Assembly (NCBI RefSeq): GCF_026914265.1
Contig: NC_069130.1
Coordinates: 13,845,886-13,909,885 of the forward strand
Length of the DNA stretch: 64,000 nt
Direction: 5' to 3'
Origin: Mya arenaria
Taxonomy: Eukaryota; Mollusca; Bivalvia; Myida; Myidae
Every line of letters begins with the position of its first letter. Within the stretch, counting starts at the first letter, position 1. Shown in pieces: positions 37,522-49,268 of this stretch. Under the pieces are notes generated by a model that saw only the letters and a program-made list of their open reading frames with translations, searched no databases and was not told the DNA's origin. A program made the translations under genes and the position numbers.

Positions 37522-39620
37522 TTACAAATATATAAATAGAAATATTTTTTCGAAAGATAAACATTAGATTATTATCATGGCCTTTCTAAATACAATGTAT
37601 CAGTTAGTGGGATTACTCGAAATTCTCGTGCATGGTTCGCTTACAACCGTAAAAAGGCACTTTTTCCAAAGCTCTGCTTGGGGTAAAGTCGTACAAATAC
37701 ACGATAAACACTTGCAGTTTCATTCATCAATACATATTGGAATTATAAACGGTCACCTCAAACGGATGAGTTCGCTGCGGGAAAGGCGATCTTCGCATGT
37801 TTTGAAAGAAAAATAATTAAAGAGGGGTGTATCCGTTGCATACAGTCGTCTATTTAAAGCCCCAAGAAAGGGCTATATCTTTATAAAAGAACAAAATATA
37901 TGCACATGAGCCTTTTGTCGGTGAAGATAACATTTTGGTAAACTGATGAGACGTTGTTTTTTGTTTATAAGCATGCATGCATAAACGGCTTGCATGTGGT
38001 CCAATTTTTGGTATGTATTAACAGGATACACTAAGAAGGATTCAATTTATATTAATTCATTATTAAGGATGCGTAATTATTATAATAATTTTTAAATAAT
38101 TCAGACAAGTATATTCTCAAGTATTGTATGCCTACTTTTGAGCAAGAACTATGTCTATTACTCAATAATCTCATACGTTTGTTTTGCGTTGAAGGATGGC
38201 AAAATATGTCATTCGTGTTCGATTACAGCTGATGTAAAGAGCATTTATACAAACTGTTATAATGAATGATTCACTTAAGGTCATTCAGGATAAATATTAC
38301 TGAATATCAATAAGTATCTTATCAAACGACACCAATATTATATGGTCCCACTAGGCATTACATTTAACATTGTGGCTAATGAAGCTATCAGAGAATGAGG
38401 TTATTTAATGGTTGGACACCTTCAAGGACGTACCTTGCTACCCACAACGCTGCAATCTGACAAACAACGCTTACTATAAATACCAATGGTAGGACATTGG
38501 GCTGATTGTTCAGACCTTTGTTCGAGTAAACAACGAGGTAACCAGCTTCACCGTTGTAATCTTTCAAATATTACCTTCTCTGGAAATTTCATGGATACAT
38601 TTGTGGTTTGCCGATCTTTCTTCACATTTTGAAACATATGTTTCAGCTGTGCTTCTTTTACAGGGTTACGTTTATTAAATACTATATATTATCAAGTGCA
38701 GTACTGTGCGTAAAATGCGCCCGTCTGCAACTAAAATACTACGTTTCGTTGAAAAGTAAATTACAAATTTCATTGAACCTATGTGCAATGACGATTACGT
38801 ACATATATTAAAGTTGGACATGGGGCAATATTGATGCAGCAACTGTGATCATATCAGATTGTACGTGTTTGATAATTCGCTGTTATATCTCATCTAACAT
38901 TGATAAGATAAATTACCGCCATGGTATACATTATATAGAGGATAATTGTTTGTTTAAGTTTTATATTCAAATATATGTCACTGATTGGGCACAAACATCA
39001 ATATTTCACGTGGGAAATATTTACTTTTTGTATAATTTATAGTTATCTAACGCTACAACAATTTTCTTTTTATTATATGCCTACTAAGTACATAAATGTT
39101 TCATCGTAACGGAAATTACGTCGTTTAACGCCCTTTGCGCGTTGATGTTTGATTTGTACGTCAGAGCTTGTCAAAATTTCAAAACAGTCGAAACTATCAA
39201 ATCGATATTTTCATTGTTTGAAACAGTTTGAACATTTTCTTTATTTCATCTATACATTATTATAAATCACCAGAAAGCATAACATAAATATTCACTTCAA
39301 TTTACTCGTAATTTTGTTTCAATAAAAAGAATATTCATTTTTCATTTGGAATATTATATGGTATATTTTAAGAAAATGAGTGTGGTATGTGGGAAGATCA
39401 TCTACTGAACATACATACAATGAGTAATACAATTGAGGTAAAACAGATATTTGGATGGGTGCATTTATTAAATTTTAAGAAACAGTTGTTTTCATAGTAT
39501 GGTTAGTCCAGTTTATCCATATTTCTTAGTTTATTAACTCAAAGTACATGACAAAAGTAAAAAAGTTTTGATTGTCATATTTTACAGTATTTCACCTCAC
39601 ATACACGTATCCCTTTTTAT
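37522..39620. other. Intergenic, no gene recognised
   Basis: The open frame at 37577-37816 starts with a good ATG but has no recognisable domain. 38340-38600 looks like dispersed-repeat sequence (for example GACATTGGGCTGATTGTTCA near 38493) but I cannot name the family. The remainder is AT-rich. Confidence 0.4.
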
Positions 39621-39678
39621 TATATATAAAGTCGATCGGTCCGTATATCATTGTATTGTAATTAAAGTACAGTTTTGA

Positions 39679-39751
39679 GACGTCAGCGGTCCATATTATA
39701 TTTTTGACCGGTCCGGACCTCGCCAAAAATATAACATGGACCGCTGACGTC
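39679..39751. repeat. 73-bp near-perfect palindrome
   Basis: GACGTCAGCGGTCCAT at 39679-39694 is exactly inverted as ATGGACCGCTGACGTC at 39736-39751. Pairing continues inward through TTATATTTTTG and CAAAAATATAA to a GGTCCGGACC centre, with about four mismatches in all. The right arm ends in a full TGACGTCA (39745-39752). It stands 60 bp before the Crypton-like relic and may be part of that element's end. Confidence 0.9.
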
Positions 39752-39811
39752 ATAAAATATTTGAGTTCAGCTTGCGATTTTCACAACGGCGAAACATTTT
39801 GGTATGTAAAC

Positions 39812-40645
39812 ATGGCCAGCCGACAGCTTAATGGTCGATTTGCCAAATTAAATGAGCACGAAATTTAGAAAATAATCGATGATAAAGACTCTAAGAGCAC
39901 AAACTCTGCAACTAAGTATGCTGTGTCAATATTCAGGACGTATTTACAAGAAAAGTGTTGTAAAACTAACTTTGAAAGCTGGGAAAATCCGCGTCTTGAA
40001 AGTTTGCTAAAATATCTCTATGAGATAATACGAAGTACAAATGGGGAATTATATAAACGCAGTTCATTGCTCTCTATCAGAGGTGGTATAGCCAGGCACC
40101 TCTCAGCGTTGACATTATAAAGTTAGAGGATTTTAACTGCAGCAACAAGATGGTTAGTCGGGAGGGGAAAGGTTATGTTGAAAACAAACAAGCCATCGCC
40201 CCAGCTGACACAAATCATTGCAAACGTGCAACAGCAATCACATCTCTTAGTCATGCCGGCTTCGAATCACGTCACATTATGACGATTTCAGCGCAACGCA
40301 ATGAATCATCTGTTTGCAGTTACGTTAAGGACACTACCCTAAAGCAAGGGCGAGTAATGTCAGAATTATTCTGAATTTAATGATGGAATGAACGATGCGC
40401 TTTGCTTGTCAGCCTCACAGACGGAACGCATTTTAGAGGACATAACACACTACGAAAACTCTTCAGGTGCATATTGTTGTAATGCTGTAATGAACAAGCA
40501 AAATGAATTTGAAAAACTCCAGGCGAAAAATTTGATCTTGCCAGTGGGCATGGTGTCAATGAATGAAAACAATGTTAATTATGCCAAGGGGTCATCACCT
40601 GCATTTAACTTCAGTGGGTGCAATATACAGATTTACTACAAGTGA
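39812..40645 (+). mobile_element. Crypton-type tyrosine-recombinase relic, central part missing
   Basis: From an ATG at 39812 the frame reads RFAKLNEHEI, a stop at 39866, then DDKDSKSTNSATKYAVSIFR and GELYKRSSLLSIRGGIARHL (to about 40104). This is the N-terminal, core-binding part of the Crypton-derived family that includes KIAA1958, ZMYM2-4 and QRICH1. At 40150-40374 comes the C-terminal recombinase part: NHCKRATAITSLSHAGF keeps the H-x-x-R pattern, but the usual GH is AQ (SAQRNESSVCSY). A third open piece (40388-40645) ends SPAFNFSGCNIQIYYK, resembling the tail of this family. The middle of the catalytic domain is gone, so the copy is inactive. A decayed domesticated relative is the alternative. 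Confidence 0.7.
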
Positions 40646-41039
40646 AACTGTTGACTGTGACAAATGAGTTAAGTGTTTCACAGTTATGAGTTTTGTTTCT
40701 GTACAGTCTTTATGTGAACTATTAAAAAAAAGAACCATCTGTAAGTTGTATCTTTACTGTTATTATTGATATAGTGTACAATCACGTTTTGAAATGTTTT
40801 TAAAAAGTTGAAATGTTTGTACATTATTTGCTTTATCAATTTATCACATTAAATTTATTTGCCAATATTCAAAGGTAATTTTAATGTTTGGTATTGTATG
40901 ATAGACTAGGCTAACGCCTCGGTCCATATACACCTGCAAGGGCTGACTGGCCGGTCTTTATTATGCCACATGACCCGCAGTGGTGTTTTGTATTATTTAA
41001 ATATAAAGACACTGCTTGAGGTGCTACGATATTAAAACA
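40646..41039. other. AT-rich 3' flank of the Crypton relic
   Basis: No gene is seen. CTAACGCCTCGGTCCATATA at 40911-40930 echoes the CGGTCCGTATATC near 39637 and may mark the right end of the Crypton-like element, but no clear repeat pair could be defined. Confidence 0.35.
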
Positions 41040-41415
41040 GCAAAGAATGGCTATGCTTTCTCCTTTTGAGACGACCCAGACATGATTTAGACATAGCAAA
41101 CATGGTACACTACGGATGATGATACAGTATCTGAACAGCAAAAAGTGGTTATGCTTTCTCCTTTCGAGACACCCCACACATGATTCAGGCATAACAAACA
41201 TGGTACACTGCAGGTGGTGATACAGTATTTGAACAGCAAACAGTGGCTATACTTTATCATTCGGCCGTATCAAACATGGTACACTACGGATGGGACTACG
41301 GTAATTGAACAGCAAACAGTGGCTATGCTTTCTCCTTCCGATACGACCACGGCATGATTCAGGCATAACAAACGTGGTACACTGTGGATAGGGCTGCTCG
41401 ACTACGGCGTTCCGA
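41040..41415 (+). repeat. Tandem array made from a piece of HSPA12 exon 1
   Basis: Four units begin with GGCTATGCTTTCTCCTTCCG or a close variant at 41049, 41147, 41244 and 41321 (spacing 98, 97, 77). Each goes on with a stretch resembling GACGACCC..ATTCAGAC..AAC..TGGTAC, the YAFSFRDDPNxIQTNQNWY-coding part of exon 1 in units A, D and E, and ends in a linker with ACAGTATTTGAACAGCAAAC. Frames are broken by stops. A single unit of the same type is at 29350-29425. It is a decayed multiplication of a core exon 1 segment and not a gene. Confidence 0.7.
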
Positions 41416-41719
41416 AAGACACTAACATGTACCACCAACAACAATATAATCATATAGCTAAAGCTGTACACATATAGCTAAAGCTTTAAATTTATATTTA
41501 TATCTGTAGCTATCGCTTATAGCTGTAGCAATATAGCAATTACAAGAAAAGTAAAGAACTAGTAACAATATAAAAGTAATAAAATGACACAATCTGTTGT
41601 AAATATACATGTTTCTTGTTGTATACTCATGGGCATTTTTTCCTTGATGTATTTGTAAATAAACTCTACATAAACTATACATCCGTATTTTATACCTATA
41701 GCTTTACTTCGAAAAAAAA

Positions 41720-44150
41720 CCCCCACTCCATCAACAACAACAACATATTTATATTTAGATAACAACTTTAGCTATAAAACAGCTGTATCTATATTTGATA
41801 GAGCTAAGCTGTTATCATATTGAAACTTCTGAGCCAGTACGCCATACTCAACTAGCCTCTGATAAAACACCAATGTCAGTGTTGCTGAATCTAAGAAGCA
41901 ACTCTTGACTCTTTTACGGTTGTATGGCACGAAGTCAAGCACCACTGCTAGCGGTTGTTTTGAAGGTTTAAAATTGTAATTCACAGCAATACGATTCGTT
42001 TTAAACCAATCAAAGAGGTGGTCTTCTTTCTCTTTTTACACATGCAATTGCAATACAAATGGAACGCTAAGTGGTCAAATACATCAGGTGCAATATTTTT
42101 TCAACGTAAACAATTATTATCATTAAACTACTAATTGGTGGAATTTTTCTTCAACTATATATATATTTAAACGTTATCGTGTTTATTTCATTTTTTTCTC
42201 TCAAAATAGCAAATGATCAATGTTATTCTAATTTAACAAACTTTAACATATTCCCCTATAGCAAATCTCATATCAATTGAAATAAATTACTTTTCACGGT
42301 ACAGGAAGTAGATTAATTGCTATCAAATTTCAACGAATAAAAGATAACAGAAGTCAACATAGTAGGTATAGCTATCATTTTGTCTAGCGGACCTTTGAAG
42401 GTAACTAATATTTTTACGTTTTTATTTATTAATTTTGGCAAAAAAGTATAGATAATTGTTTATCAACGTCTTATAAAGTAACTAGCTAAATTGAATATAA
42501 GAGTTGTATGACCAATTTATCGAAGTTTAGATCATGAATATTTGTTGAATATTTGATCAACAGGGAAGTAGTTTAGTTTTTTTTTTTAAATCTTTAAAGT
42601 CTAATTTATTTCTGAAGTACATCTCAATAACATATTGTACAATCGGTCAAATAACCGACACACTTGACCAGTTTTACCTAAAATGTGAACGAATGAAGGG
42701 TTTAATATTTGTTTGTATATTCCCTTGTCTTATATGTTGTACTTACAGCAATCGATAAATATAGCTCAAAATCTGAATGGCGCACCCTGAGAAAAATACA
42801 AGGAGCGTTTTTAGCTCGACTATTCGAAGAATAAGGAGAGCTATACTACTCACCCATTATCTCAGCAAATGCATCATGTATTGCATTGAAACTTTAGATA
42901 TGCATATCTAACTATCCAATCGACTTAATGAATCGGTATTCAACAATCCAACCTACTTGAAAAACCAAGTTAGATTACCTTGTTTTGCAGATGATGGCCC
43001 CTTATTATTCGACTTAGAAATTCTTGTTAAAGTTTTGCATGTAACCACACTTAATTCAATATCTCAGCAAATACATAATGTATTGCATTGAAACTTTATA
43101 CATAAGCTCCCAACCATTGAACCTTCTTAATTAATTAATGAGGATAAATCTGTCTTGCATAGGATATAAATGTTGCCCCTTTATTACCTTTTATTATTCA
43201 ACTTAGCAATTATGGTTTTGCATGTAAGCAATTAAGTCAATTAAGTCAATAACTCTGAGAGCAACTACTTGATGTATTGCATTGAAACTTTAAACAATCA
43301 AGTATGATAACTCTATGTTGCATAGTATACAAAGTTTGCTCCTTTATTATTTGACTTAGACATTCTGGATAAGGTTTTGCATTAAATCATATTTTACGGC
43401 CATCCATGCAGTTCTTATCTATAAAGCGGCGGAATAGTCGAGCGACAGCTCTTGTTTAAATTATGCGCCTATATCTATAATAAATATTCGATAAAAACTT
43501 AATTATTTTTACGCCTTTATTCACCTTTTCGATTTTTTCTTTCTCGCAGGCATACACATAAACAGGCAATCAATCAATTTCTGATAAGTCAGATCTGTAC
43601 GTCGGGTATACGAACCGACTGACCGCACCAATTGTAATTAACTAAATCATTAATTTCTAGAACATGTACGTGAAATTCTTGCATTGAACGTTTAGTAGAA
43701 ATAACTGCTACATGAAATGAAGGCTCACTAAATAATTCATCCTAACCGTCAATGGGATTTTGGCTTCAAAATTAATTAACATTTTTTCTTATCGAAAACA
43801 AACAGTTCCTCAGTCTATTGGAAAACATGGTTACAAGTAAATCAAACAATAGTTCAATAAAATTCATAAGAAGTGAAAACAATTTCAAATGATGATCGTT
43901 TTGAAAGTTTTCAAATTATTTTTTCAAGTGCAAAGTGTTTCAGTGTCTAAAGTACAAAAGTATTTAAGTCTTATTGTTTAAACAGCTTTATGCTGATATT
44001 AATCAGAGTCCACTTCCCGGTTAAATATACAATTTTAAGAAGCCTTGAGAACGTGCCACTAGTGTAGCTCAAATCCACAAACCCGTGGTTGGGAGGCAGA
44101 AACTACAAAATCACTCTCAACCTTACATGTCTGTCTTATTTTCGAGTAGC
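41720..44150. repeat. 5' flank of unit E, duplicated copy of 1-3040
   Basis: It is collinear with the start of the window, from the TTAGCTATAAAACAGCTGTA block (41769) to the block just before exon 1 (TTACATGTCTGTCTTATTTT near 44123). Differences are mainly indels, the largest being the shorter tandem array inside the element at 42807-43457. Confidence 0.75.
42807..43457. mobile_element. Shorter copy of the TTTTTAGCTCGACTATT element
   Basis: The left end (TTTTTAGCTCGACTATTCGA) and right end (GCGGAATAGTCGAGCGACAG) match those at 1281-2460. It keeps only about three of the ~180-bp internal repeats. It occupies the same place in the duplicated flank, so it was present before the A/E duplication. 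Confidence 0.65.
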
Positions 44151-44514
44151 GTGTTGTTTTTACCAACCATGGCAAGAAATGCTCAAAACCAGGCACTGTT
44201 GGTGGCAGCTTTCGACTTCGGAACCACATACAGCGGATATGCGTTCTCATTCCGAGACGACCCCAACAAAATTCAGACAAACCAGACCTGGTTCGCCGGG
44301 GCGGGGCCGCAAGATTGGTGTCACTGAAAACACCTACATCTGTCCTTCTGAACCCAGAGGGAGAGTTTGACAAGTTTGGTTTCGAGGCTGAAGACAAATA
44401 CGCAACCCTAGCTGAAGATGATGAGCACCACGGCTGGAGGCTTTTTCGGAGGTTTAAGATGGTTCTGCATAATAATGAGGTAAGTCATTAATAAAAGAAA
44501 TTCAACTTGATGAA

Positions 44515-44680
44515 CGTATTTACACAAGTAGCCAAACACAAATCAGCGAAGAAAACAAGTAGCCATGTAGCCAAATAAAATTACCCGAGTAGCCAAATAG
44601 GCAAACACAAATTAGCCAAGTCGCCAAACAAATTAGCCAAGTCGCCAAACACATATTAGCCAAGCAAACAAGCTAAAATA
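44515..44680. repeat. Intron 1 minisatellite of unit E
   Basis: AGTAGCCAAACACAAAT-type units, the counterpart of 3415-3590 in unit A and 31535-31660 in unit D. Confidence 0.65.
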
Positions 44681-45749
44681 AAACGATGCTTTTGTTTAGA
44701 GGAACAAGGTTCAAAGTCTTACGAGAAACACCCTCATTAGGTATGGCAGCAGCAAACACAGATTACTTTGATTTAAAAATATCCTTATCAATTCATGTAT
44801 CTGGGTTATCGCCTTCGATTTGGGTGGAATATAAACATTTTTTATGAGTACTCAACATCCCATATATCCCGATATTTATCAATAAGAGCAAATTAGATAC
44901 GGGAGCGTATCACCTATATAAAGTTTAACTTTAGCACTTGACGAAAGACGTTACGGTAGAGGACTTTTGTGGAGAGCAGATGACGGCTTTCCCGTTGTTT
45001 GTCATGTCGATCAAGTACCTGAAAGAACACCTGCTAAAGGCGGTTACTACACAAAAGATAGGATTAGAGGAAACTGATATATTGTTCGTGTTGACCGTTC
45101 CGGCTATCTGGGATGACAATGCCAAGAGATTTATGAGGGACGCGTCTATAGAAGTAAGACGGTTTTTGTTGCATTGTTTACATCATTGAGAGTTTATTGG
45201 CATGAGAATGATCTTTCCGACCATGTATATCATTGACTGAGGTCAATTTACTTCCGTGAGATCACTGGACTGTCGTTATAGTTACATATGGCCCAATCTT
45301 GTAATTTATAAATCTATATCATATCAAACCGAACACCCCGATGAGATAATTGATATTTCTCCTATCACACCGAACGCATTGCATTCTTAAAATAACATTT
45401 TTGATAAAGGCTATATTAGTACAGACGTATTTGATAGTATTTAAGTTAAAACGTTCATATCACTAGGAATTAATATATTCATGAGGAGGGCTTTCATACA
45501 TGTAATATTAATATAAAGACATTATCTAAATATAGAACGCAATAAAGCAATAGACTACCTAAAATAGCTCTGCCGAAAGAAAATTCTTAGTATTTTATAA
45601 TATATATTCCTTATGTATTCCTTAGATTAAACCTGGATAAGTTTATAAGCTCTTTAAGTATAAACGTTCATTATTTAATACTGATACATGGACAAGTATC
45701 TGTGAATAGTTTGTGTATCGAAGTATTTTCATTGAATTTGAATTTATTT

Positions 45750-46692
45750 TAGCTCCCCTTAGCCGGTGAGCTATTAGGATCGATGGTTGTCCGTCATTCG
45801 TCGTCTGTCGTCCGTCGTCCGTCCCCACTTAATTTGTTAACACTCTAGTCGTCACATTTTTGTCACGAAACTTGGTCAGGATGTTTGTCATAGTAATTAC
45901 TCGGTCGAGTTCGAATATTGGTCATCTGGTGTTAAAAACTAGGTCATAGAGCCCAAATATGGAAAAACATTGCTAACACTCTAGTGGTAATATTTTCAGC
46001 CCAAATATCCTGGAAATTTGTCATTAAGTTTGTTTCGATGATTTCTAGCTCACGTTTGAATATGGCTCATCTGGGGTCAAAAACTAGGTCACAGAGCTCA
46101 AATTCAGAAAAAACAACCTGTAAGCACTCTAGAGTTAACATTTTCAGCCCAAATATCATGGAAGGTTGTTTTAATAATTTTTAAGTCAAGTTCGAATATG
46201 GGTTTTCTGTTGTTTTTTATTGTAAATTTATTGTTTTAAAATCAGTGAAGGTACCGACTTCAAACTTCATGAACTTACTCATAGAAAATTGTGTTTTTTT
46301 GTGACTATGTTTCATACAAATCCAACCTAAATATTGTAAGAGTTATTGTCCTTTGTATCTTTTTAACAAATACATATTTGTCATGTGTTTAAAAAAATAG
46401 ACGTAATAATAGTTACACCTAGGGTGTATGGAAAGGTAGACAGGCACCACCCAGTATGTAGTCCGATCAATAACTTTTGAACACTTTGTCCAATCATGGC
46501 TAAATTTGGTCAGAATGTGTATGCACGTGTATGATAATTAGCAAAATTGCTGTAATTACCCTAGAGTTATTGCGCTTTAATCATAGAAATAACCTAAAAT
46601 TGCTCTTGTCCTATCAATCACTTTAAATTATTAACAAGTCTATAGCACAAAGTTTTACTCAGGTGAGCGATATAGGGCCATCTTGGCCCGCT
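45750..46692. mobile_element. Dispersed repeat inserted in intron 2 of unit E
   Basis: It starts TTAGCTCCCCTTAGCCGGTG and has a GTCCGTCGTCCGTCC-type tract at its left side, several internal repeats of the kind ACTCTAGTCGTCAC and TTCGAATATTGGTCATCTGG, and ends CTCAGGTGAGCGATATAGGG. The matching intron of unit A runs straight from TTGAATCTGAAGGG to CATTGTCACATACTATTGAA, so A shows the empty site. No protein is encoded. The end sequence is familiar from dispersed bivalve repeats; the class is not certain. Confidence 0.65.
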
Positions 46693-48533
46693 TGATTTAA
46701 AGGGGATTGTCACATACTATTGAATACGTAAAAAGGATAATTATATTTACATATGCTGATGTAAAACCTTGTTGTTAAGGCTGGAGTAGACCCAAATCAC
46801 CTTAAGCTGGCCTTGGAGCCGGAATGTGCCTCGATCTGGTGTGAAACATTGGGTACAGACGTGAAGGGCGCTGTAGCGTTTCAAGGATCACAGTTCATGG
46901 TCGTCGATCTTGGAGGTTAGGGATCATAAAGTATTCTACTGAAAAACAACAAGTTATTACAATTAGGGTTCTATCTGTCACTTTCACTTGTTCTGGGTTA
47001 TTGTTACAATTTATGGACGACAAGTTAGTTTCTTATTCCTTTTTCGAATAAGGAATAGAGAACTAGTTCCTTATTCCTTATTCAAAATCAGTTATTGTAG
47101 ACATGCATAAAATCACTTCTTTGTAATGTGTTTCGTATTTTTATAACAACTAAACGACTTTGTGAATAAAATAATGCACGAAAATAGAAAAAAAATCAAA
47201 TAAGGAAGTAGTTCTCTATTCCTTATTCAAACTCGATTAAGGAATATAAACTTATACATTTCTTTTCAAATGAACTATGCAGAAGTGGTCTACATAAAAA
47301 GTTTTCAGAAATGCATTGTCTATTCAAGAGAGTTTTAGACTTAATGTGCTTCAAAATCGCTCTAAATCCTTATCAAATAATTTAAATAAATGCGTTGACT
47401 AATTCAAAGGGATGGAGCGTTTCAAGTACTTTATAACGCACTCAGTCGAATAAAAATGAGGAAATAGTTCTCTATTCTTTATTCAAACTCCGTATAAGGA
47501 ACAGAAACGATGAATTTTCAACTTTTTAAGTAAGATATTTTTTATCAAATAACTATGCAGAAGTGGTATACATAAAAAGATTACAGAAATGCATTGTCTG
47601 TCCAAGAGAGTTTTAGTACTTAAAATGCTTTAAAAACGCTCCAAGATCCGAATTAGGAACTGAAATGTTGAAAACGTCAAATATTTAACTTACTCGTTTT
47701 ATACCTTTTCGACAAAATAACTATGCAGAAGTGGTCTATAGAAATGCATTGTCTATTCAAAAGAGTTTCTGTGCTTAAAGTACTTTGAAAACAATCCAAT
47801 ATCCAAATTAGGAACATAATTTACGAAAAATACTCAATTTCAAAGAGCTTAGTTTGCTCATTCTTTGACGAAATATCAATTTAACATTGATCTTATCAAA
47901 TAATTTGAATAAATGCGTTGACTTATTCAAAGGGATAGAGCGTTTCATGTACTTTATACGCACACAAAATCGAATGAGGAACTAGTTCCTTATTCCTTAT
48001 TCAAACTCGAATAAGGAACAGAAACGGTGAATTATCAACTTTTTAAGTAAGACATGTTTTGATCAAATAACTATGCAGAAGGTGTCTACATGAAGGTTTA
48101 CAGAAATGCATTGTCTATTCAAGAGAGTTTTAGTACTTAAAGTGCATTAAAAACTTACCAAACTCCGAATAAGGCACAGAAATCTTCAAAACGTCAAATA
48201 TTTAACTTACTCTTTTTATAACTTTTCGACAAAATAACTATGCAGAGGTGGTCTATATAAAAAGTTTAAAGAAATGCATTGTCTAAGACAATTTTAGTGC
48301 TTAAAGTGCTTTAAAAACGCTCCAATATCCAGATAAGGAACATAATTTACGAAAAATGCTCAATTTCAAAGAGCTTCATTTGCTCATTTTTGACGAAATA
48401 TCATTTGAACATTGAGCTTATCAAATAATTTGAATAAATGCGTTGACTTATTCAAAGGAATGGAACGTTTCAAGTTCTTTATAACGCACACTAAGTCGTA
48501 TGAGGAATAAGGAACTAGTTCCCTATTCCTTAT

Positions 48534-48752
48534 TCAAACTCGAATAAGTGAGGGGTAAGGTGATTTTTGATTTTCAGTTTTACGGCGTTTTCGTCTACGT
48601 TCGGATAGATTGTCCCAAAGAAGTTGGCTGAGAAGCATATCAACATTGCACAGGTTGTTGAACCTGTGATGATTCTTGAGGACCTTTTTGAACTGCCTCA
48701 ATGTCGTTTCTTTTAATTCTCGGATAACAGTTGTCTCATACAGTGTCCACAT
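48534..48752 (-). other. Open stretch in the foldback loop, product not recognised
   Basis: A 72-codon frame begins MWTLYETTVIRELKETTLRQ and ends in a basic cluster (SERRRKRRKTEN). It lies between the inverted arms, on the same strand as the reverse-transcriptase fragment at 48974-49268. It may be host or transposon sequence picked up by the element, or chance. Confidence 0.2.
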
Positions 48753-48973
48753 ACTATAACAGGGATCGATTCAAAGAAAACTACATTTTCTCTAAGCTGT
48801 ACCGTGATACCACAAACGTGATGGAATGTTATAAAACAATACGTTGCCAATGTCTGTTGGTTAGAGCCATTATATGAGACGTCCGTTTATTATCATTTGG
48901 GGTCAAATAAAGAAAAAAAATACAAATACATGCTCTTTAAGCTTGACAGTGATACAACAAACGTAATGGAAAG

Positions 48974-49268
48974 TTATACAATACTTTGCCAAGCTCTTTC
49001 GGTCGAAGCCATTTTATAAGATCTTCGTTGAAAATCGTTAGAAAAAGTAAGACCTAGATGCTTATAGTTATTGACTTTGCTTATTTGGGCATTCTGTATG
49101 ACCAGAATCGGATTTGGTAGCTTGTTGGGCTTGCGCAAAAATATCATTGATACGTTTTTGTCTGGATATAAAGAAACGAGCCACCAATTGAACCACAACA
49201 GGACACGAAAATATCATATTTAAGGTTTTAAGGTCAATTAAAGTTTGTTTAACTAATTTATTGATCAT
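48974..49268 (-). mobile_element. LINE reverse-transcriptase fragment inside the foldback element
   Basis: On the minus strand the frame at 49198-48974 reads MIFLRKPNKLPNP, then QNAQISKVNNYKHLGLTFSN. This is the thumb-proximal stretch of non-LTR ORF2 proteins, with the hallmark NYKHLG. The preceding frame (49268-49068) overlaps it after a frame change (ARFFISRQKRINDIF). It is surrounded by the arms of the foldback element, so it was captured by or inserted into that element. No catalytic YxDD box is visible. Confidence 0.65.

Noticed and set aside
37239-37564. Hydrophobic open frames on the minus strand rich in Leu, Phe, Ile and Tyr
   Set aside because: They are translations of the (AAAT)n and ATGCATAA repeat.
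39679-39751. Palindrome as a Rho-independent terminator or miRNA precursor
   Set aside because: The first is a bacterial feature and does not apply. The near-perfect pairing with a very short loop and the CRE-like ends do not suit a microRNA hairpin.
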